DNA of 64,000 nucleotides from Candidatus Thioglobus sp. MED-G25 (GCA_002456995.1 NTKC01000006.1:29940-93939); one strand, 5' to 3'. Counted from the stretch's first letter, positions 1-11,299 are shown. Notes: generated by a model from the letters alone, not told the origin. Program-made: numbers and translations.

Positions 1-503
1 TCTTTGAGTACCCGTCTGACAATCGGTCCATAGGTCCCAAATCGGCGCAACGCATTCCGAAAACCATCTTTGTTTCCACTCTGACATCGAAGGTTCCTGG
101 TCGCACGACGAAGTACAGCTGGCGACCGATCAGGAAACATATTGAGGTAGTGCTTATCTTTTGCCTGAGTGATTGTTTTGTTTCGCTCAATCAGAATCGC
201 AATGCGTTCTAACCGTAGGCGTATCTGGCGCTTCTGTTCTTTAATGAACTGTGTGTTGCCCTTTGTCCCACACGCTTTGCCCTTGATGATCTTGTAAACC
301 CGATGGGGCCTCTGCGCATCATGGAGAATCGCATCGTTGGTCCTCCATCGACCATATACATCGATCCAAAAATCGACCCTCCGTCGAAGCGCGTCGGGAC
401 AGGGAAAATACTGACCACACTTGAGTTTGTGATGTTGGACCAGGTGGTCAGCGGCCGATTGATCTGCTGGATACATCCAAGTCAGAAACCCAGCCACGAC
501 CAT
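1..503 (-). CDS. Lytic murein transglycosylase (MltD-like), N-terminal part; truncated by window edge
   Basis: Manual translation of the minus strand from ATG at 503 gives MVVAGFLTWMYPADQSAADHLVQHHKLKCGQYFPCPDALRRRVDFWIDVYGRWRTNDAILHDAQRPHRVYK..., open to position 1. The FP.P..L...VDFW..VY......HD pattern is typical of MltD-type proteins. Not in the supplied ORF track. Confidence 0.6.
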   Translation of the reverse strand, partial: MVVAGFLTWMYPADQSAADHLVQHHKLKCGQYFPCPDALRRRVDFWIDVYGRWRTNDAILHDAQRPHRVYKIIKGKACGTKGNTQFIKEQKRQIRLRLERIAILIERNKTITQAKDKHYLNMFPDRSPAVLRRATRNLRCQSGNKDGFRNALRRFGTYGPIVRRVLK

Positions 504-777
504 CCATACAAGTGGCAGAGGCCACCTGCGGAGACAGAATTGCTCAGGTCTGGTTACAAGCAATATTGATCGTCCGTGCCGACGAATAGGAGACACTGCA
601 TAAGATCTAGATTTAACGCCACACCCAGCCTTGATCCTAACAACTTACACACGGGGTGAAAAGCACCTGTCCATGAAAGAGGTGGCGAAGCTGCATGGTT
701 TGATACACTCCAACTATGATTCAAGCCTGGATCGATCAATACACCACTTTACCCGAACTGAATCTGCCGGAGAATCC

Positions 778-2301
778 ATGAGCGTTATTTCGAGAGAAGA
801 TTTTGTCGGGAGCATCGCCGACGGTCTGCAGTACATCTCTTTCTACCATCCACCCGACTTTATTCGAGCAATGACTCGAGCCTTCGAACGGGAAGAATCT
901 CCAGCAGCTAAAAATGCGATCGGCCAGATACTACTCAATTCGAAGATGGCAGCCATGGGGCAACGGCCAGTTTGTCAGGATACAGGCATCGTTGTCGTGT
1001 TTCTTAAGTTTGGACTGAATGTCGATTTCGATACCAACGATTCGGTTCAGGAAATGGTCGATGAGGGTGTCCGTCGAGCCTACACCAACCCGGATAATCC
1101 TCTTCGAGCCTCAGTGGTATCGCCCCCAATCGGTAAAAGACACAACACGGGGGACAACACACCGGCTGTTGTACACACCGAACTCGTAGCCGGTGATACG
1201 ATAGAAATCACACTCGCCGCCAAGGGTGGCGGATCGGAAAACAAAGCCCGATTTAGCACCTTGAACCCCAGTGACAGCCTGTCAGACTGGGTGGTGGAGA
1301 CGATACCGGGCATGGGGGCCGGTTGGTGCCCGCCAGGTATTCTTGGGATAGGCCTTGGGGGAACTCCGGAAAAAGCGATGGTGCTGGCCAAGGAATCCCT
1401 GATGTCACCAATTGATATAGATGAGTTGATCTCGAAGGGGCCGGACAACGATATCGATGCGCTGCGCCTTGAGATCTATCAACGAGTTAACCAGACGGGT
1501 ATCGGTGCTCAGGGCCTTGGTGGCCTCACGACCGTGCTGGATGTCAAGATCCTGTCGTACCCCACCCATGCTGCCTCCCTCCCTGTCGCGATGATTCCCA
1601 ACTGTGCTGCCACGCGGCACATACACTTTTCTCTGGATGGCACTGGACCTGCCAAGCTGACACCACCAGACCTTGGCAACTGGCCAGAGATAGGGTCCGA
1701 CGTCGCAAGTCAGGGTCGACAGATCAATGTGGACGTACTCACTCGTAATGACATTGCAAACTGGCAACCAGGAGAAAATCTACTGCTGTCCGGCAAAATT
1801 CTCACCGGAAGAGATGCAGCGCACAAACGGATTGCCGACCTGGTCACCCGTGGCGAACCATTGCCTGAAGGAGTAGATTTTAGCAATCGGCTGATCTACT
1901 ACGTGGGCCCTGTTGACCCGGTCGGTGATGAAGTGGTCGGACCTGCCGGACCGACCACTGCGACACGTATGGACAAATTCACAGAAATGATGCTCGCAGA
2001 AACAGGGCTGATCGGCATGATTGGAAAAGCAGAGCGTGGGCCCAGCGCGATCGAATCAATTCGAAAGCACCGCTCGGTGTATCTGATTGCCATTGGTGGT
2101 GCTGCCTATCTAGTATCCAAGGCCATTCGCTCGGCACGTGTCGTTGCTTTTGAAGACCTCGGTATGGAAGCAATCTATGAATTCGAGGTCAAGGACATGC
2201 CGGTTACGGTCGCCGTAGACAGTAATGGAACTTCTGTACACCGTACAGGGCCTGAGTTATGGCGTCAGCGCATTTCAGAAATTCCGGTAAGGGTCAACTG
2301 A
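778..2301 (+). CDS. Fumarate hydratase, class I (Fe-S)
   Basis: ORF 631..2301; internal ATG at 778 gives MSVISREDFVGSIADGLQYISFYHPPDF. Class I fumarase motifs (GQRPVCQDTGIVVVF, KGGGSENKA, GLGGLTTVLDVK). Confidence 0.9.
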   Translation: MSVISREDFVGSIADGLQYISFYHPPDFIRAMTRAFEREESPAAKNAIGQILLNSKMAAMGQRPVCQDTGIVVVFLKFGLNVDFDTNDSVQEMVDEGVRRAYTNPDNPLRASVVSPPIGKRHNTGDNTPAVVHTELVAGDTIEITLAAKGGGSENKARFSTLNPSDSLSDWVVETIPGMGAGWCPPGILGIGLGGTPEKAMVLAKESLMSPIDIDELISKGPDNDIDALRLEIYQRVNQTGIGAQGLGGLTTVLDVKILSYPTHAASLPVAMIPNCAATRHIHFSLDGTGPAKLTPPDLGNWPEIGSDVASQGRQINVDVLTRNDIANWQPGENLLLSGKILTGRDAAHKRIADLVTRGEPLPEGVDFSNRLIYYVGPVDPVGDEVVGPAGPTTATRMDKFTEMMLAETGLIGMIGKAERGPSAIESIRKHRSVYLIAIGGAAYLVSKAIRSARVVAFEDLGMEAIYEFEVKDMPVTVAVDSNGTSVHRTGPELWRQRISEIPVRVN

Positions 2302-2431
2302 TACGCGTAAACTGCTTTGCAAAACCTTCCTCTGCATTATCCACAGACGAATTATCGCTCTTCAGTTACGGACTGCGCCTGACCTTCACAATTGAGTCAA
2401 TAACGACCTGATCCGACTAAAGTTCCCCAGA

Positions 2432-3079
2432 ATGTCCATGAAAATACCTGAAGAGATCAAGCAGGATTTTTCTCGCGAACCGCTGGATCCCAAGAGCCTA
2501 CTGCCTGACCCTTTTGATCAGTTTGAAGCTTGGTTTGGCCAGGCCTGTGCGAAAAATATGCCCGCTCCTAATGCCATGTCCCTGGCCACAGCGTCAGCAG
2601 ACGGATCGCCCACAGTTAGAACGGTGCTGCTTAAAGTTTACGACCGTGATGGGTTTGTTTTCTTTACCAACTACGGCAGCCGTAAAGCACAGCAGATCGC
2701 AGAGAACCCGCGTGTTTCTCTGCTGTTTCCCTGGTTCAGTATGGGACGACAGGTCACAATAACCGGCGTCGCCCAGCGAATTCCAACCGCAGCGTCACTG
2801 CGCTACTTTCTATCGAGAAGCCGGGGAAGTCAGCTCGGAGCTTGGACATCCGACCAGAGCAGTGTGATCTCTTCCCGGACTGTGCTGGAAACTACCCTGG
2901 CCAGAATGAAACAGAAGTTCAGTGCCGGAGACGTCCCGCTGCCTGATTTTTGGGGAGGGTTCCGCGTCACCCCAGAAACCATTGAATTCTGGCAGAGCCA
3001 GCCAGATCGTCTGCATGACCGATTTGTCTACGTGCTTGACGACGCTGACAACTGGTCGATCGAACGGCTGGCACCTTGA
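2432..3079 (+). CDS. pdxH: Pyridoxamine 5'-phosphate oxidase
   Basis: 215 aa; MSLATASADGSPTVRTVLLK, FFTNYGSRKAQQIAENPRVSLLFPW, C-terminal RLHDRF...NWSIERLAP. Confidence 0.95.
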   Translation: MSMKIPEEIKQDFSREPLDPKSLLPDPFDQFEAWFGQACAKNMPAPNAMSLATASADGSPTVRTVLLKVYDRDGFVFFTNYGSRKAQQIAENPRVSLLFPWFSMGRQVTITGVAQRIPTAASLRYFLSRSRGSQLGAWTSDQSSVISSRTVLETTLARMKQKFSAGDVPLPDFWGGFRVTPETIEFWQSQPDRLHDRFVYVLDDADNWSIERLAP

Positions 3080-3101
3080 AAAACAACCAGTCGTCGCCAG
3101 A

Positions 3102-4670
3102 TTAGCCGCTCATAGATTCAAGCGGCAGCTTGACGGGAAATCGCTCACGAATCTGACTGTCTATATCATCAGGTATATGTTGGGGTTTGGGTGCGGACAG
3201 AAGTTGCTTTACCCGGCACCTGGCCTGCTCGAGGAGATCTGGTCGACCGGCCTCGTTCCAGTCTTTAGGACTATTTCGATCACCTAAGTCCGGGTACACA
3301 TAATCCCGCTGCATCAGCGCCCTAGTCTGCTCGTGCCCCAGAAAATGACTGGGCCCATCCAGACACACATCACGCATTGCCTCTAGAGATAAGGTGTCTT
3401 CGTTGACCTCGATACCTCGTATCGTTCTGTTGATTGCACCCAGCATATCGTTATCGATGACATAGCTTTCCAGACAGCAACCCAGAAGACTGGCGTGCAT
3501 ACCAGCTGATTCGTAGATCAGATTCGCGCCACTGTGTCCGGCTAGGACATTTGTGTAAGCCTTCTCATAGCCTGACTGTGCATCCGGCAGCTTGGAGTCG
3601 GCCATACCGGCGGCAATACCGGTTGGTAAGTCGTAGTACCGTCCCATCTGGCCACAGGCCGCCATGAGAACCGCTTGTTCGCCACTGCCACCGCTCATAG
3701 CCCCGGTTCTAAGATCAGAAACAAATGGCCAGGTACCGAAGATCGCCGGGTGACCAGGAGATAATAAATTTACGTAGACCAGACCGGCCAGCACCTCAGC
3801 CGTCTCCTGAACCACAGAACCGGCAAGCGCCGCCGGACTGGTCGCACCAGCCTGACCCGCGGCCAACAACAAAATAGGCATCCCGCGGCTGACACAGACC
3901 TCCAATACCCGACAGGCGTCTTCGGCAAATCGAAGTGGCGGTACAACATGACAGCACGAGCAGCTTACAAACGGCCTTTCCCGCCACTTTTTCTCACCAC
4001 CGGCCACTATCTCCAGCATATCGATGGCCTCGTGCGCATGGTCAGGGGCCACAAAACTGGTGCCCACATGCTTTGTGGTTCCAGCAATCGACGCGTAGCA
4101 GGTATTGAAATCCATTTCCCGTGGATCTTCAATATCTCGTGGCACCATCGAGCGCTGAAAAAAATGAATATGCTCCATGGCGTCCACGATGCGTGCGGCA
4201 TCATAAAGATCCTGCAGCATCGATTCTCGATATTCGCGTTTTTTAGTATCCACAATATGGACAGCCGCACCCGCAGTACCGAAATATGTCCTGTTGCCGG
4301 TGAGGTGCATATCGTAACGAGGGTCTTGGCCAGGAAGGACGATATCCCGTGCTGCCGAGGCGACGATATCCTCAACCAGTGATCGAGGAAACAGAAGACG
4401 GCCCTCTTCGGTCATCGAGCCGCCTGCTCCGGTCACCAGTGCCTGACAGGATGGTATGGCGTTTGCAATACCGATCTGCTCCAACGCTTCCAATGCTGCC
4501 TGGTGAATACGCAACACTTCAGATTCTGTGAGCGGCTGATATCGTCCTGATGTCTGACCAGGCTGAACGGCGCGTTCATCCTCAGGTATCGGCGCAGCGC
4601 GTAGCGCTTGCCTTGCGACCCGCCCCCCCATTCGCCCGGATGTAGCGGAGCGCTGCCTATTGTCCGTCAT
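3102..4670 (-). CDS. Trimethylamine methyltransferase (MttB) family protein, non-pyrrolysine type
   Basis: 522-aa continuous ORF ending in TAA; MttB-family sequence (SCSCCHVVPPLRF, AAGQAGATSPAALAGSVVQETAEVLAGLVYVNLLSPGHPAIFGTWPFVSDLRTGAMSGG); no internal TAG. Confidence 0.85.
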   Translation of the reverse strand: MTDNRQRSATSGRMGGRVARQALRAAPIPEDERAVQPGQTSGRYQPLTESEVLRIHQAALEALEQIGIANAIPSCQALVTGAGGSMTEEGRLLFPRSLVEDIVASAARDIVLPGQDPRYDMHLTGNRTYFGTAGAAVHIVDTKKREYRESMLQDLYDAARIVDAMEHIHFFQRSMVPRDIEDPREMDFNTCYASIAGTTKHVGTSFVAPDHAHEAIDMLEIVAGGEKKWRERPFVSCSCCHVVPPLRFAEDACRVLEVCVSRGMPILLLAAGQAGATSPAALAGSVVQETAEVLAGLVYVNLLSPGHPAIFGTWPFVSDLRTGAMSGGSGEQAVLMAACGQMGRYYDLPTGIAAGMADSKLPDAQSGYEKAYTNVLAGHSGANLIYESAGMHASLLGCCLESYVIDNDMLGAINRTIRGIEVNEDTLSLEAMRDVCLDGPSHFLGHEQTRALMQRDYVYPDLGDRNSPKDWNEAGRPDLLEQARCRVKQLLSAPKPQHIPDDIDSQIRERFPVKLPLESMSG

Positions 4671-4846
4671 CGCGATTACCTTTAAGCATTAGTAATTCCC
4701 GATCAGTTGGTATCAAACACTGGAACGTGTTACAGGATTGTAGCCCGCTCCATAAGCGGGGGGAACCCACATGCTTGTGCCATTCAGTTCGGGCTCTCAT
4801 CCGCACAACCTTGCACGTTACCGCCTGAATTTGCTCATTGATACTG

Positions 4847-7800
4847 TTATTGTTTCCACAATTTCTCCGAACGTTGCCGGGCTCCTTGGCATCCGCCATC
4901 CTCATCACCCAACTTATTCAACAAGCTAAGAACCACAGCCGACGTACCACCGGTGGCCCAGGCCGCACCCATCTTTAAACTTTTCAGAATATCATTGTCT
5001 TCAAGCTTTAATAGTTCCATGAGATTTTTTCCGCCAGGATCGGGCACTACAACAGGTCTCCGTAGTGAGCCTTCGATTACAAAATAGGGCGGATACAACA
5101 GGGATAAACCAGACTCTTCTAAAAGACTGGCGGGCGATATGCCTTCCCGGCGTGGCTTGGAGTGAACGTGTAGCCTCGGACTCTCCGTGGAAAGCTCGAG
5201 TTTACCAAAGGCCAATAATTCAAACTCCTCAGCTTTCAAGGCGATGGTGTGATTGGGTGGTGCTGGACTATGCCCCACGCCATCTGTGATTAGCATACCG
5301 ATAACACCACACTTGATATCATAATATTTTTTTCGCTCTGCCCATGGGCTAACACCACGCAGAATCTGTTCTGTGATACTGAACGGTGTCGTTGTCAACA
5401 ATTCTTCGCGACCTCGGGGATACTTTATACCTTCAAGCTCGGTAAATAGATAACCATTGCCACTTTGTGCAATCTTGTGAAGGGATATCCCCGATCCTGA
5501 TATATAGCCGCGCGTACTTAAAGATCCTGATATGTCCCATTTACCCTTCAGTGCAACAGGCAACAGGTCAAGATCCAGGTGTTTCCAGTCATAGGCGTAA
5601 TTCGCTGGATGTGGGTCCACCTGGGTATCCAGGTCGAGTCGCACTTCCAGGTCACCGCCGGCTGAAATTCCCCGCAGTCGGATGTTGACCAGGCCGTCGA
5701 GCGAGGTCAGCAGTGCTGTAGCATCCGTAATTTCGTAGTTACGACGTATCAGGTGTCCTACAGAATATTCCAGATCAACGTCATAGCTATCCGCCCATGC
5801 TAACGGCATGTCTTCATTTCCAAACAGATACTTCTTTTCTTTCTTCGGGAAAAGATCGTTTAAATTGAAATATTCCGATGCCAGTCTCCCGTCAATTTTC
5901 TGTCGATGATTATCAGTCCCATTCAACGGATAGGATATTTCTCCACTGATGTCGTTGCGGCCCGCCGTCACCCTAAGTTCTGTCACCTGTAGCGTCTCAC
6001 CATCCGTACTGACAATCGCCTGCGCCTGTAAAGGCAGGTCTCCCTGTAATGGAATTGCAAGCACAGCTGCCACCCTGGACAGACGATCCACCTGGTGCTT
6101 CAACTCTAGCTTCGTGCCTATCTTCCACTGTTCCCCCAAAACCCCCTTTGCCGAAAACTGACCGAGTTTCTCCGACTCGAGGTTAACCGATCCTGTAATT
6201 GATTCGTGTGTATCCGTTGTACGACTGACCTCGCCTGTCACCTGCAACCGGCCCATAGGCGGTAAGTCAACACCCGTGATCAGACGCAATTCGTGAGAAT
6301 CTTCCGCAGTCAGCACAAAACTGGCACTGAATCCGGACTTGTTATCAAATGCTTCAAACTCACCAGCGAACTCAGTAGCCAGAGAATTAGTCAGCAACTC
6401 GCCGTGTACCATCAGCGGTACCGCTTGCTTATCGGACGGGCGTACCTGTAACTGAATCTGGGCGGATTCGTGATAATCCCCTGGCCCGCCATAGTATTCA
6501 ATCAGCTGGCCCAGTTCAGCTACATCGAGATTGAGATCCCACGTCGGGCGTGGAACATGCATTAAATCGATCAAGCTACCCGTAAACCGGCCACTAAGCC
6601 CAGCACCGGAAATCTGACCCACCAGCCCGGACAGTCGAGCCTCATTGCCGTGTAAATCAAGCCAGCCTGTGACGCTGGCCTCCAGATGGGGGGGTATCAG
6701 CCATTGTCTGCCCCAGGCTTGGGCAAGCACAGCAATATCTTCAGTGTGGCCTTCGAAATTCAGTGCCAACTGCGGCTGCTCGTCCAGCCTGTCAATCTGC
6801 CCACGGCCACTGACTTCCAGTTGAGGGGAGCTGATCCTGACATTCACGAGCTCTATGCCACAGCTGCTATTGGTGCAGGTGAGAACGCCATTTGTGCTGG
6901 CGGTAGCATCGACGGGGAGCTGTGTACCCAAACTGCCGGCAAGGCTCTGGATACTCTCAGTTCTTGCGGTGAACTCGAATTGCCCTTCCAAACTATTTTG
7001 CAACAGATCGAACTGACCTGTGCCGTCGAGCATCAGATCTGTAGATTCAAAAGAAGCAGAAAGATCACTCAACCGGTAACCTTTGTCGCTGCCTCGTAAA
7101 GCGCCCGTCACCTGAGCGCTACCGTTTAAGTGCATCTCAAGTTTGAATTGCCTCAACAGTTCTGTCAGCTTGTCCGAGGTTGCGTCAATATTGAGCGCAA
7201 GATCCGGGCCGTCGGCTGAGCCCAATTGACTCACATTGCCTGTTAATTGGATACCCAGATGTGGGCTCTCTCCGATCAACATAATCTGGTCCAAACGGAA
7301 ATTGCCCGGCTGCCCAGACAATATACCCTGGCCCGAGACACGGACATCTGTCGGTACATCAAGGCTCATGAGCGCCGTGAAATTCTGAAGCCTCTGATGC
7401 TTCACCTGTAGACGCAGCTCGCCCATTGAACGGTTTAGTCTGACGCTGGCTGGCACCAGATCGAGATCACCCTGCACTGTAAAATTAAACGGCTGTGCTG
7501 TTGTGGACAACCGGACTGATTCCAGTCGAAGGTCGCTTCCTGGGTTTCCGACGAGGTGACCGGCTGCACTGACCGTACCACTGAAAATCGCATCGTGCCG
7601 CCATGGCAAGCCGGGCAATAGATCAGTCAGATTTCTTTCCAGGCGTCCTGTCGTGACCTCCAGATGCAAATCAGCGTTAGGCGCTTTTCGCAGATTACTG
7701 ACCACGCCAGAGACGATGCCACTAACAACGTTACCCTTGAACGCCAGATTGACTGGTGCCAGTTGATCCGAATCCAGACCGTTAAGAGACCCCAGTGCGC

Positions 7801-8398
7801 CACTCACTTCAATAGCGTCTCCGGCATAGCTCAGTTGCCCGTTGATCTGACCTTGTTGATTTTGACCCTCACGTGGCAAAACATAGACCAGCGTATCGGC
7901 CCGGATTTCCCACCGATCTGACTTAACGCCAGATCCAAAAGTGAGGGTGCCGTCTACCACCGAAACTCGACTGACGGGAAGCGGTAGAACCGGCACTGTC
8001 AGTCCCCGATCAGACTCCCAATTAGGACGACCGTTGGGGCCGACTTCCAACAGCAGGGTCGGCCGCTCCAGAGAAATCTCGCGAATAAGCAATTTCCCTT
8101 CTGCAAGAGCCCCCATATCCAGTTCAAATTGAACGTTCTCTACTGTCAGGAAATGCCCCTCATAATTGCCAGCCGGATTACCCACAGCCAGTCCCCTGAC
8201 CTCTAGCCGAACTGAGGGGAAAAGACGGACTGACAAGCCCTGGTCAATCGACACTGGTCGATCGATTGCTTTGCTTATCTGCTGTGCCGCAGCATCGCGA
8301 TAGCGACTCCAGTCAACCCACTGAATAATGGACACCAGAAACAGAATGAGGCCACAGAAACAGACGACCACCCAGCCGATTACTTTAGCGAGCCGCAA
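4847..8398 (-). CDS. AsmA family protein (1183 aa)
   Basis: N-terminal TM segment then ...AAAQQISKAIDRPVSIDQGLSVRLFPSVRLEVRGLAVGNPAGNYEGHFLTVENVQFELD, typical of AsmA; long beta-rich body. Confidence 0.85.
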   Translation of the reverse strand: MRLAKVIGWVVVCFCGLILFLVSIIQWVDWSRYRDAAAQQISKAIDRPVSIDQGLSVRLFPSVRLEVRGLAVGNPAGNYEGHFLTVENVQFELDMGALAEGKLLIREISLERPTLLLEVGPNGRPNWESDRGLTVPVLPLPVSRVSVVDGTLTFGSGVKSDRWEIRADTLVYVLPREGQNQQGQINGQLSYAGDAIEVSGALGSLNGLDSDQLAPVNLAFKGNVVSGIVSGVVSNLRKAPNADLHLEVTTGRLERNLTDLLPGLPWRHDAIFSGTVSAAGHLVGNPGSDLRLESVRLSTTAQPFNFTVQGDLDLVPASVRLNRSMGELRLQVKHQRLQNFTALMSLDVPTDVRVSGQGILSGQPGNFRLDQIMLIGESPHLGIQLTGNVSQLGSADGPDLALNIDATSDKLTELLRQFKLEMHLNGSAQVTGALRGSDKGYRLSDLSASFESTDLMLDGTGQFDLLQNSLEGQFEFTARTESIQSLAGSLGTQLPVDATASTNGVLTCTNSSCGIELVNVRISSPQLEVSGRGQIDRLDEQPQLALNFEGHTEDIAVLAQAWGRQWLIPPHLEASVTGWLDLHGNEARLSGLVGQISGAGLSGRFTGSLIDLMHVPRPTWDLNLDVAELGQLIEYYGGPGDYHESAQIQLQVRPSDKQAVPLMVHGELLTNSLATEFAGEFEAFDNKSGFSASFVLTAEDSHELRLITGVDLPPMGRLQVTGEVSRTTDTHESITGSVNLESEKLGQFSAKGVLGEQWKIGTKLELKHQVDRLSRVAAVLAIPLQGDLPLQAQAIVSTDGETLQVTELRVTAGRNDISGEISYPLNGTDNHRQKIDGRLASEYFNLNDLFPKKEKKYLFGNEDMPLAWADSYDVDLEYSVGHLIRRNYEITDATALLTSLDGLVNIRLRGISAGGDLEVRLDLDTQVDPHPANYAYDWKHLDLDLLPVALKGKWDISGSLSTRGYISGSGISLHKIAQSGNGYLFTELEGIKYPRGREELLTTTPFSITEQILRGVSPWAERKKYYDIKCGVIGMLITDGVGHSPAPPNHTIALKAEEFELLAFGKLELSTESPRLHVHSKPRREGISPASLLEESGLSLLYPPYFVIEGSLRRPVVVPDPGGKNLMELLKLEDNDILKSLKMGAAWATGGTSAVVLSLLNKLGDEDGGCQGARQRSEKLWKQ

Positions 8399-8513
8399 GA
8401 ATTCTGTTCCCTGTGTATGATTCGCCTTTCGGAGAACGCATTGCGCGACCCTAACACAAAGCGCACTATTGTGGGTTCGGAAAGAACATCTGACAGATAT
8501 ATCCGGTTACAAC

Positions 8514-9371
8514 ATGACAATGACAACTTTACACCCCAGCCACACATCACGGAAACTTGAAAAACGACTTCGTCGCGAAGTCGGACGAGCCATACAGGAC
8601 TACAACATGATCGAAGAAGGCGATCGCGTTATGGTCTGTATTTCCGGTGGTAAGGATTCTTTCTCACTGCTGGATATTCTGTGTCGATTGAAAATCAGAG
8701 CCCCGATCGACTTCCAGTTAACCGCCGTCAATGTTGACCAGAACCAGCCTGGATTTCCAACCGAACGACTTGAAGCTTACCTGCAGGGGCTCGGGGTCGA
8801 TTACCGAATTATCGATCAGGATACCTATAGTGTCGTCAAGAATATCATCCCCGAGGGCAAAACAATGTGTGGCCTTTGTTCACGACTTCGTCGGGGAATA
8901 CTGTACAGCTTTGCAAAAAGAGAGAAGATGACAAAAATCGCTTTAGGCCATCATCGAGACGATATTGTTGAAACACTTTTCCTCAACATGTTTTTTGGTG
9001 GTCGACTCAAAGCAATGCCACCCAAACTGTTGAGCGATGACGGAAACAATGTAGTCATACGCCCACTATCCTATTGCATTGAAAAAGATATCGCGCAATA
9101 CGCCCAGCTGAAAAAGTTTCCGATTATTCCGTGCAATCTTTGTGGCTCACAGCCGAACCTCCAGCGCCAAACTGTCAAACGAATGCTCGCTGACTGGGAA
9201 CAGCAGTACCCTGGTCGGTCAGCGACCATATTCCGAAGCGTCACGAGCATCTCACCCAGCCAACTCGCCGACACAAGTCTTTTCGACTTTGCCAGTCTCG
9301 GGGCTCGTCACGAGCCCGCAACATGGCTACCCGAAGGGAACACCATTGACACAGAGAATACCAGGCTATGA
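8514..9371 (+). CDS. ttcA: tRNA 2-thiocytidine(32) synthetase TtcA
   Basis: ATP-PP loop [34 protein letters not shown] motifs; start at [26 protein letters not shown]. Confidence 0.93.
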   Translation: MTMTTLHPSHTSRKLEKRLRREVGRAIQDYNMIEEGDRVMVCISGGKDSFSLLDILCRLKIRAPIDFQLTAVNVDQNQPGFPTERLEAYLQGLGVDYRIIDQDTYSVVKNIIPEGKTMCGLCSRLRRGILYSFAKREKMTKIALGHHRDDIVETLFLNMFFGGRLKAMPPKLLSDDGNNVVIRPLSYCIEKDIAQYAQLKKFPIIPCNLCGSQPNLQRQTVKRMLADWEQQYPGRSATIFRSVTSISPSQLADTSLFDFASLGARHEPATWLPEGNTIDTENTRL

Positions 9372-10666
9372 ATGAATCAGATTTCAATAACGGGCTACTA
9401 GAGTTTCTAGCTAACTCACCGACTCCTTTTCATGCAGTGAAACAACTAAAGCAGCTGTTGACAGCGGAAGGGTTTGAACAACTTGCAGAACACAACAGCT
9501 GGTCGCTTAAACCTGGAGGACGTTACTTTGTCGTTCGCAATGGCTCGTCAATCGCAGCAATCAGAACAGGCTCTGTTCATCCAACTGATGGGGGGCTGAG
9601 GCTGATCGGCACCCACACCGACAGCCCTTGTCTCAAGATCAAACCCGCACCCGAGATCAGGCGTCAGGGCTTTTTGCAGCTGGGTGTAGAAATTTACGGT
9701 GGAGTTTTGCTCTCACCCTGGTTTGACCGAGACCTTTCTCTGGCCGGCAAAGTCACTTGCCGTATGGAAAACGGAGAGATAAACAGTGTGCTCATCGACT
9801 TTCGACGCCCTGTGGCGACAGTGCCCAGTCTCGCAATTCATTTAAATCGAGATGTGCATAAAAACAGGACCATCAATCCACAAAAAGAAGTGGTTTTACT
9901 AGTGAGTTCAGGTGATGGCGACCGCAAAAGTTTCCGACAACTGCTTCTTGGCCAAATCCAGCATGAGCACGCCAACCTACCTGTTGCCGAGGTCCTGGAC
10001 TACGAAATCAGCTGTTACGACGTGCAACCACCTGCAGTTATCGGGCTAAATGATGACTTCATCGCTGCCTCAAGGCTGGACAACCTTTTGAGTTGTTATA
10101 CCGCTTGTCGAAGCATAATCGACACCTCTGGAGATACCTCTGCTGTGATGGTCTGTAATGATCACGAGGAGGTTGGCAGCCTGTCGGCCAGCGGTGCCCA
10201 AGGACCATTTCTACGTTCTACACTCGAACGTCTATGTGGGACTGGAGAAACGATGGACAGGGCCATGGACTCGTCCGTGTTGCTTTCCGTTGATAATGCG
10301 CATGCGCTGCATCCTAATTACGAAGACAAGCATGACCCACAGCACCGGCCTTGCCTCAACGGTGGTCCGGTCATCAAATACAACGCTAACCAGAGATACG
10401 CAACAAACAGTGAAACTGCGGCGCTGTTTCGCAATTTATGCCAATCCCTTGATATACCCGTTCAACAGATTGCCATGCGAAATGATATGGCGTGTGGCAG
10501 CACCATCGGACCAATAACAGCGGCCGAACTGGGCGTCGCAACAGTAGATATTGGATCCCCGCAGCTGGCCATGCACTCCGTGCGCGAGCTCACCGGGCGC
10601 AACGATCCAACACTACTCTACCGCGCGCTCAAGGGCTTCCTTGATCAAACGTCTCTGTGGCGCTGA
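9368..10666 (+). CDS. apeB: M18 family aminopeptidase
   Basis: 432 aa; [51 protein letters not shown] overlap with ttcA stop. Confidence 0.92.
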   Translation: MNESDFNNGLLEFLANSPTPFHAVKQLKQLLTAEGFEQLAEHNSWSLKPGGRYFVVRNGSSIAAIRTGSVHPTDGGLRLIGTHTDSPCLKIKPAPEIRRQGFLQLGVEIYGGVLLSPWFDRDLSLAGKVTCRMENGEINSVLIDFRRPVATVPSLAIHLNRDVHKNRTINPQKEVVLLVSSGDGDRKSFRQLLLGQIQHEHANLPVAEVLDYEISCYDVQPPAVIGLNDDFIAASRLDNLLSCYTACRSIIDTSGDTSAVMVCNDHEEVGSLSASGAQGPFLRSTLERLCGTGETMDRAMDSSVLLSVDNAHALHPNYEDKHDPQHRPCLNGGPVIKYNANQRYATNSETAALFRNLCQSLDIPVQQIAMRNDMACGSTIGPITAAELGVATVDIGSPQLAMHSVRELTGRNDPTLLYRALKGFLDQTSLWR

Positions 10667-10685
10667 TGTAGATCAGCTCAACAAT

Positions 10686-11006
10686 TTACTGGGACTGACT
10701 CACCATGTAGTCGATCGCCGCTTTGACGTCATCGTCACTCAGATGAACGAAACCGCCCTTGGCAGGCATCATGCCGGTCTGGCCTTGAAATCCCTGAATT
10801 GCATTCTCATACATCACCTCTATACCCTGTGCGATACGGGCGGCCCAAGCTTCTTTGTCGCCCAGTTTAGGCGCGCCGGCTACACCGGGCATATGACAAG
10901 CCATACAGCCACTGTTGTAGACAGCCTCTCCATCGGCGCTAACACTTGTCCATACAACTGAGCCCATCATCACTGAGGCCAGCACCAGTACTTTGGTAAA
11001 TCTCAT
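10686..11006 (-). CDS. Class I c-type cytochrome (cytochrome c5-like), exported
   Basis: Signal peptide then CMACH haem motif and GMMPAKGGFVHLSDDDVKAAIDYMV. Confidence 0.9.
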   Translation of the reverse strand: MRFTKVLVLASVMMGSVVWTSVSADGEAVYNSGCMACHMPGVAGAPKLGDKEAWAARIAQGIEVMYENAIQGFQGQTGMMPAKGGFVHLSDDDVKAAIDYMVSQSQ

Positions 11007-11299
11007 CTAAACTCTCCAGGGGTTTATCTCTTACAGGGAAGTGTATCGCGAATGCTGCAAGGGTCGTAACCCAAGATAGCGTCGGCACTTTGATTTCGAT
11101 CAGGTTTCTCTGATCCGAAACCGTCAGATTCTGGCCACGACACTGACATCCGGTTGCCCTGATGCCCGGCATCAGCGGTATTAATCAACGGTACAGTGAC
11201 TAAGGCGGACAGATATTCAACCGTCGCGACCATTTCATTGGAATGATTGAACAAAATTTAAACTTTAATTAGTTATTAGTTTATTAAATAATTATATTA

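Noticed and set aside
3102-4670. Possible pyrrolysine-containing MttB
   Set aside because: No in-frame TAG in the ORF; it ends in TAA.
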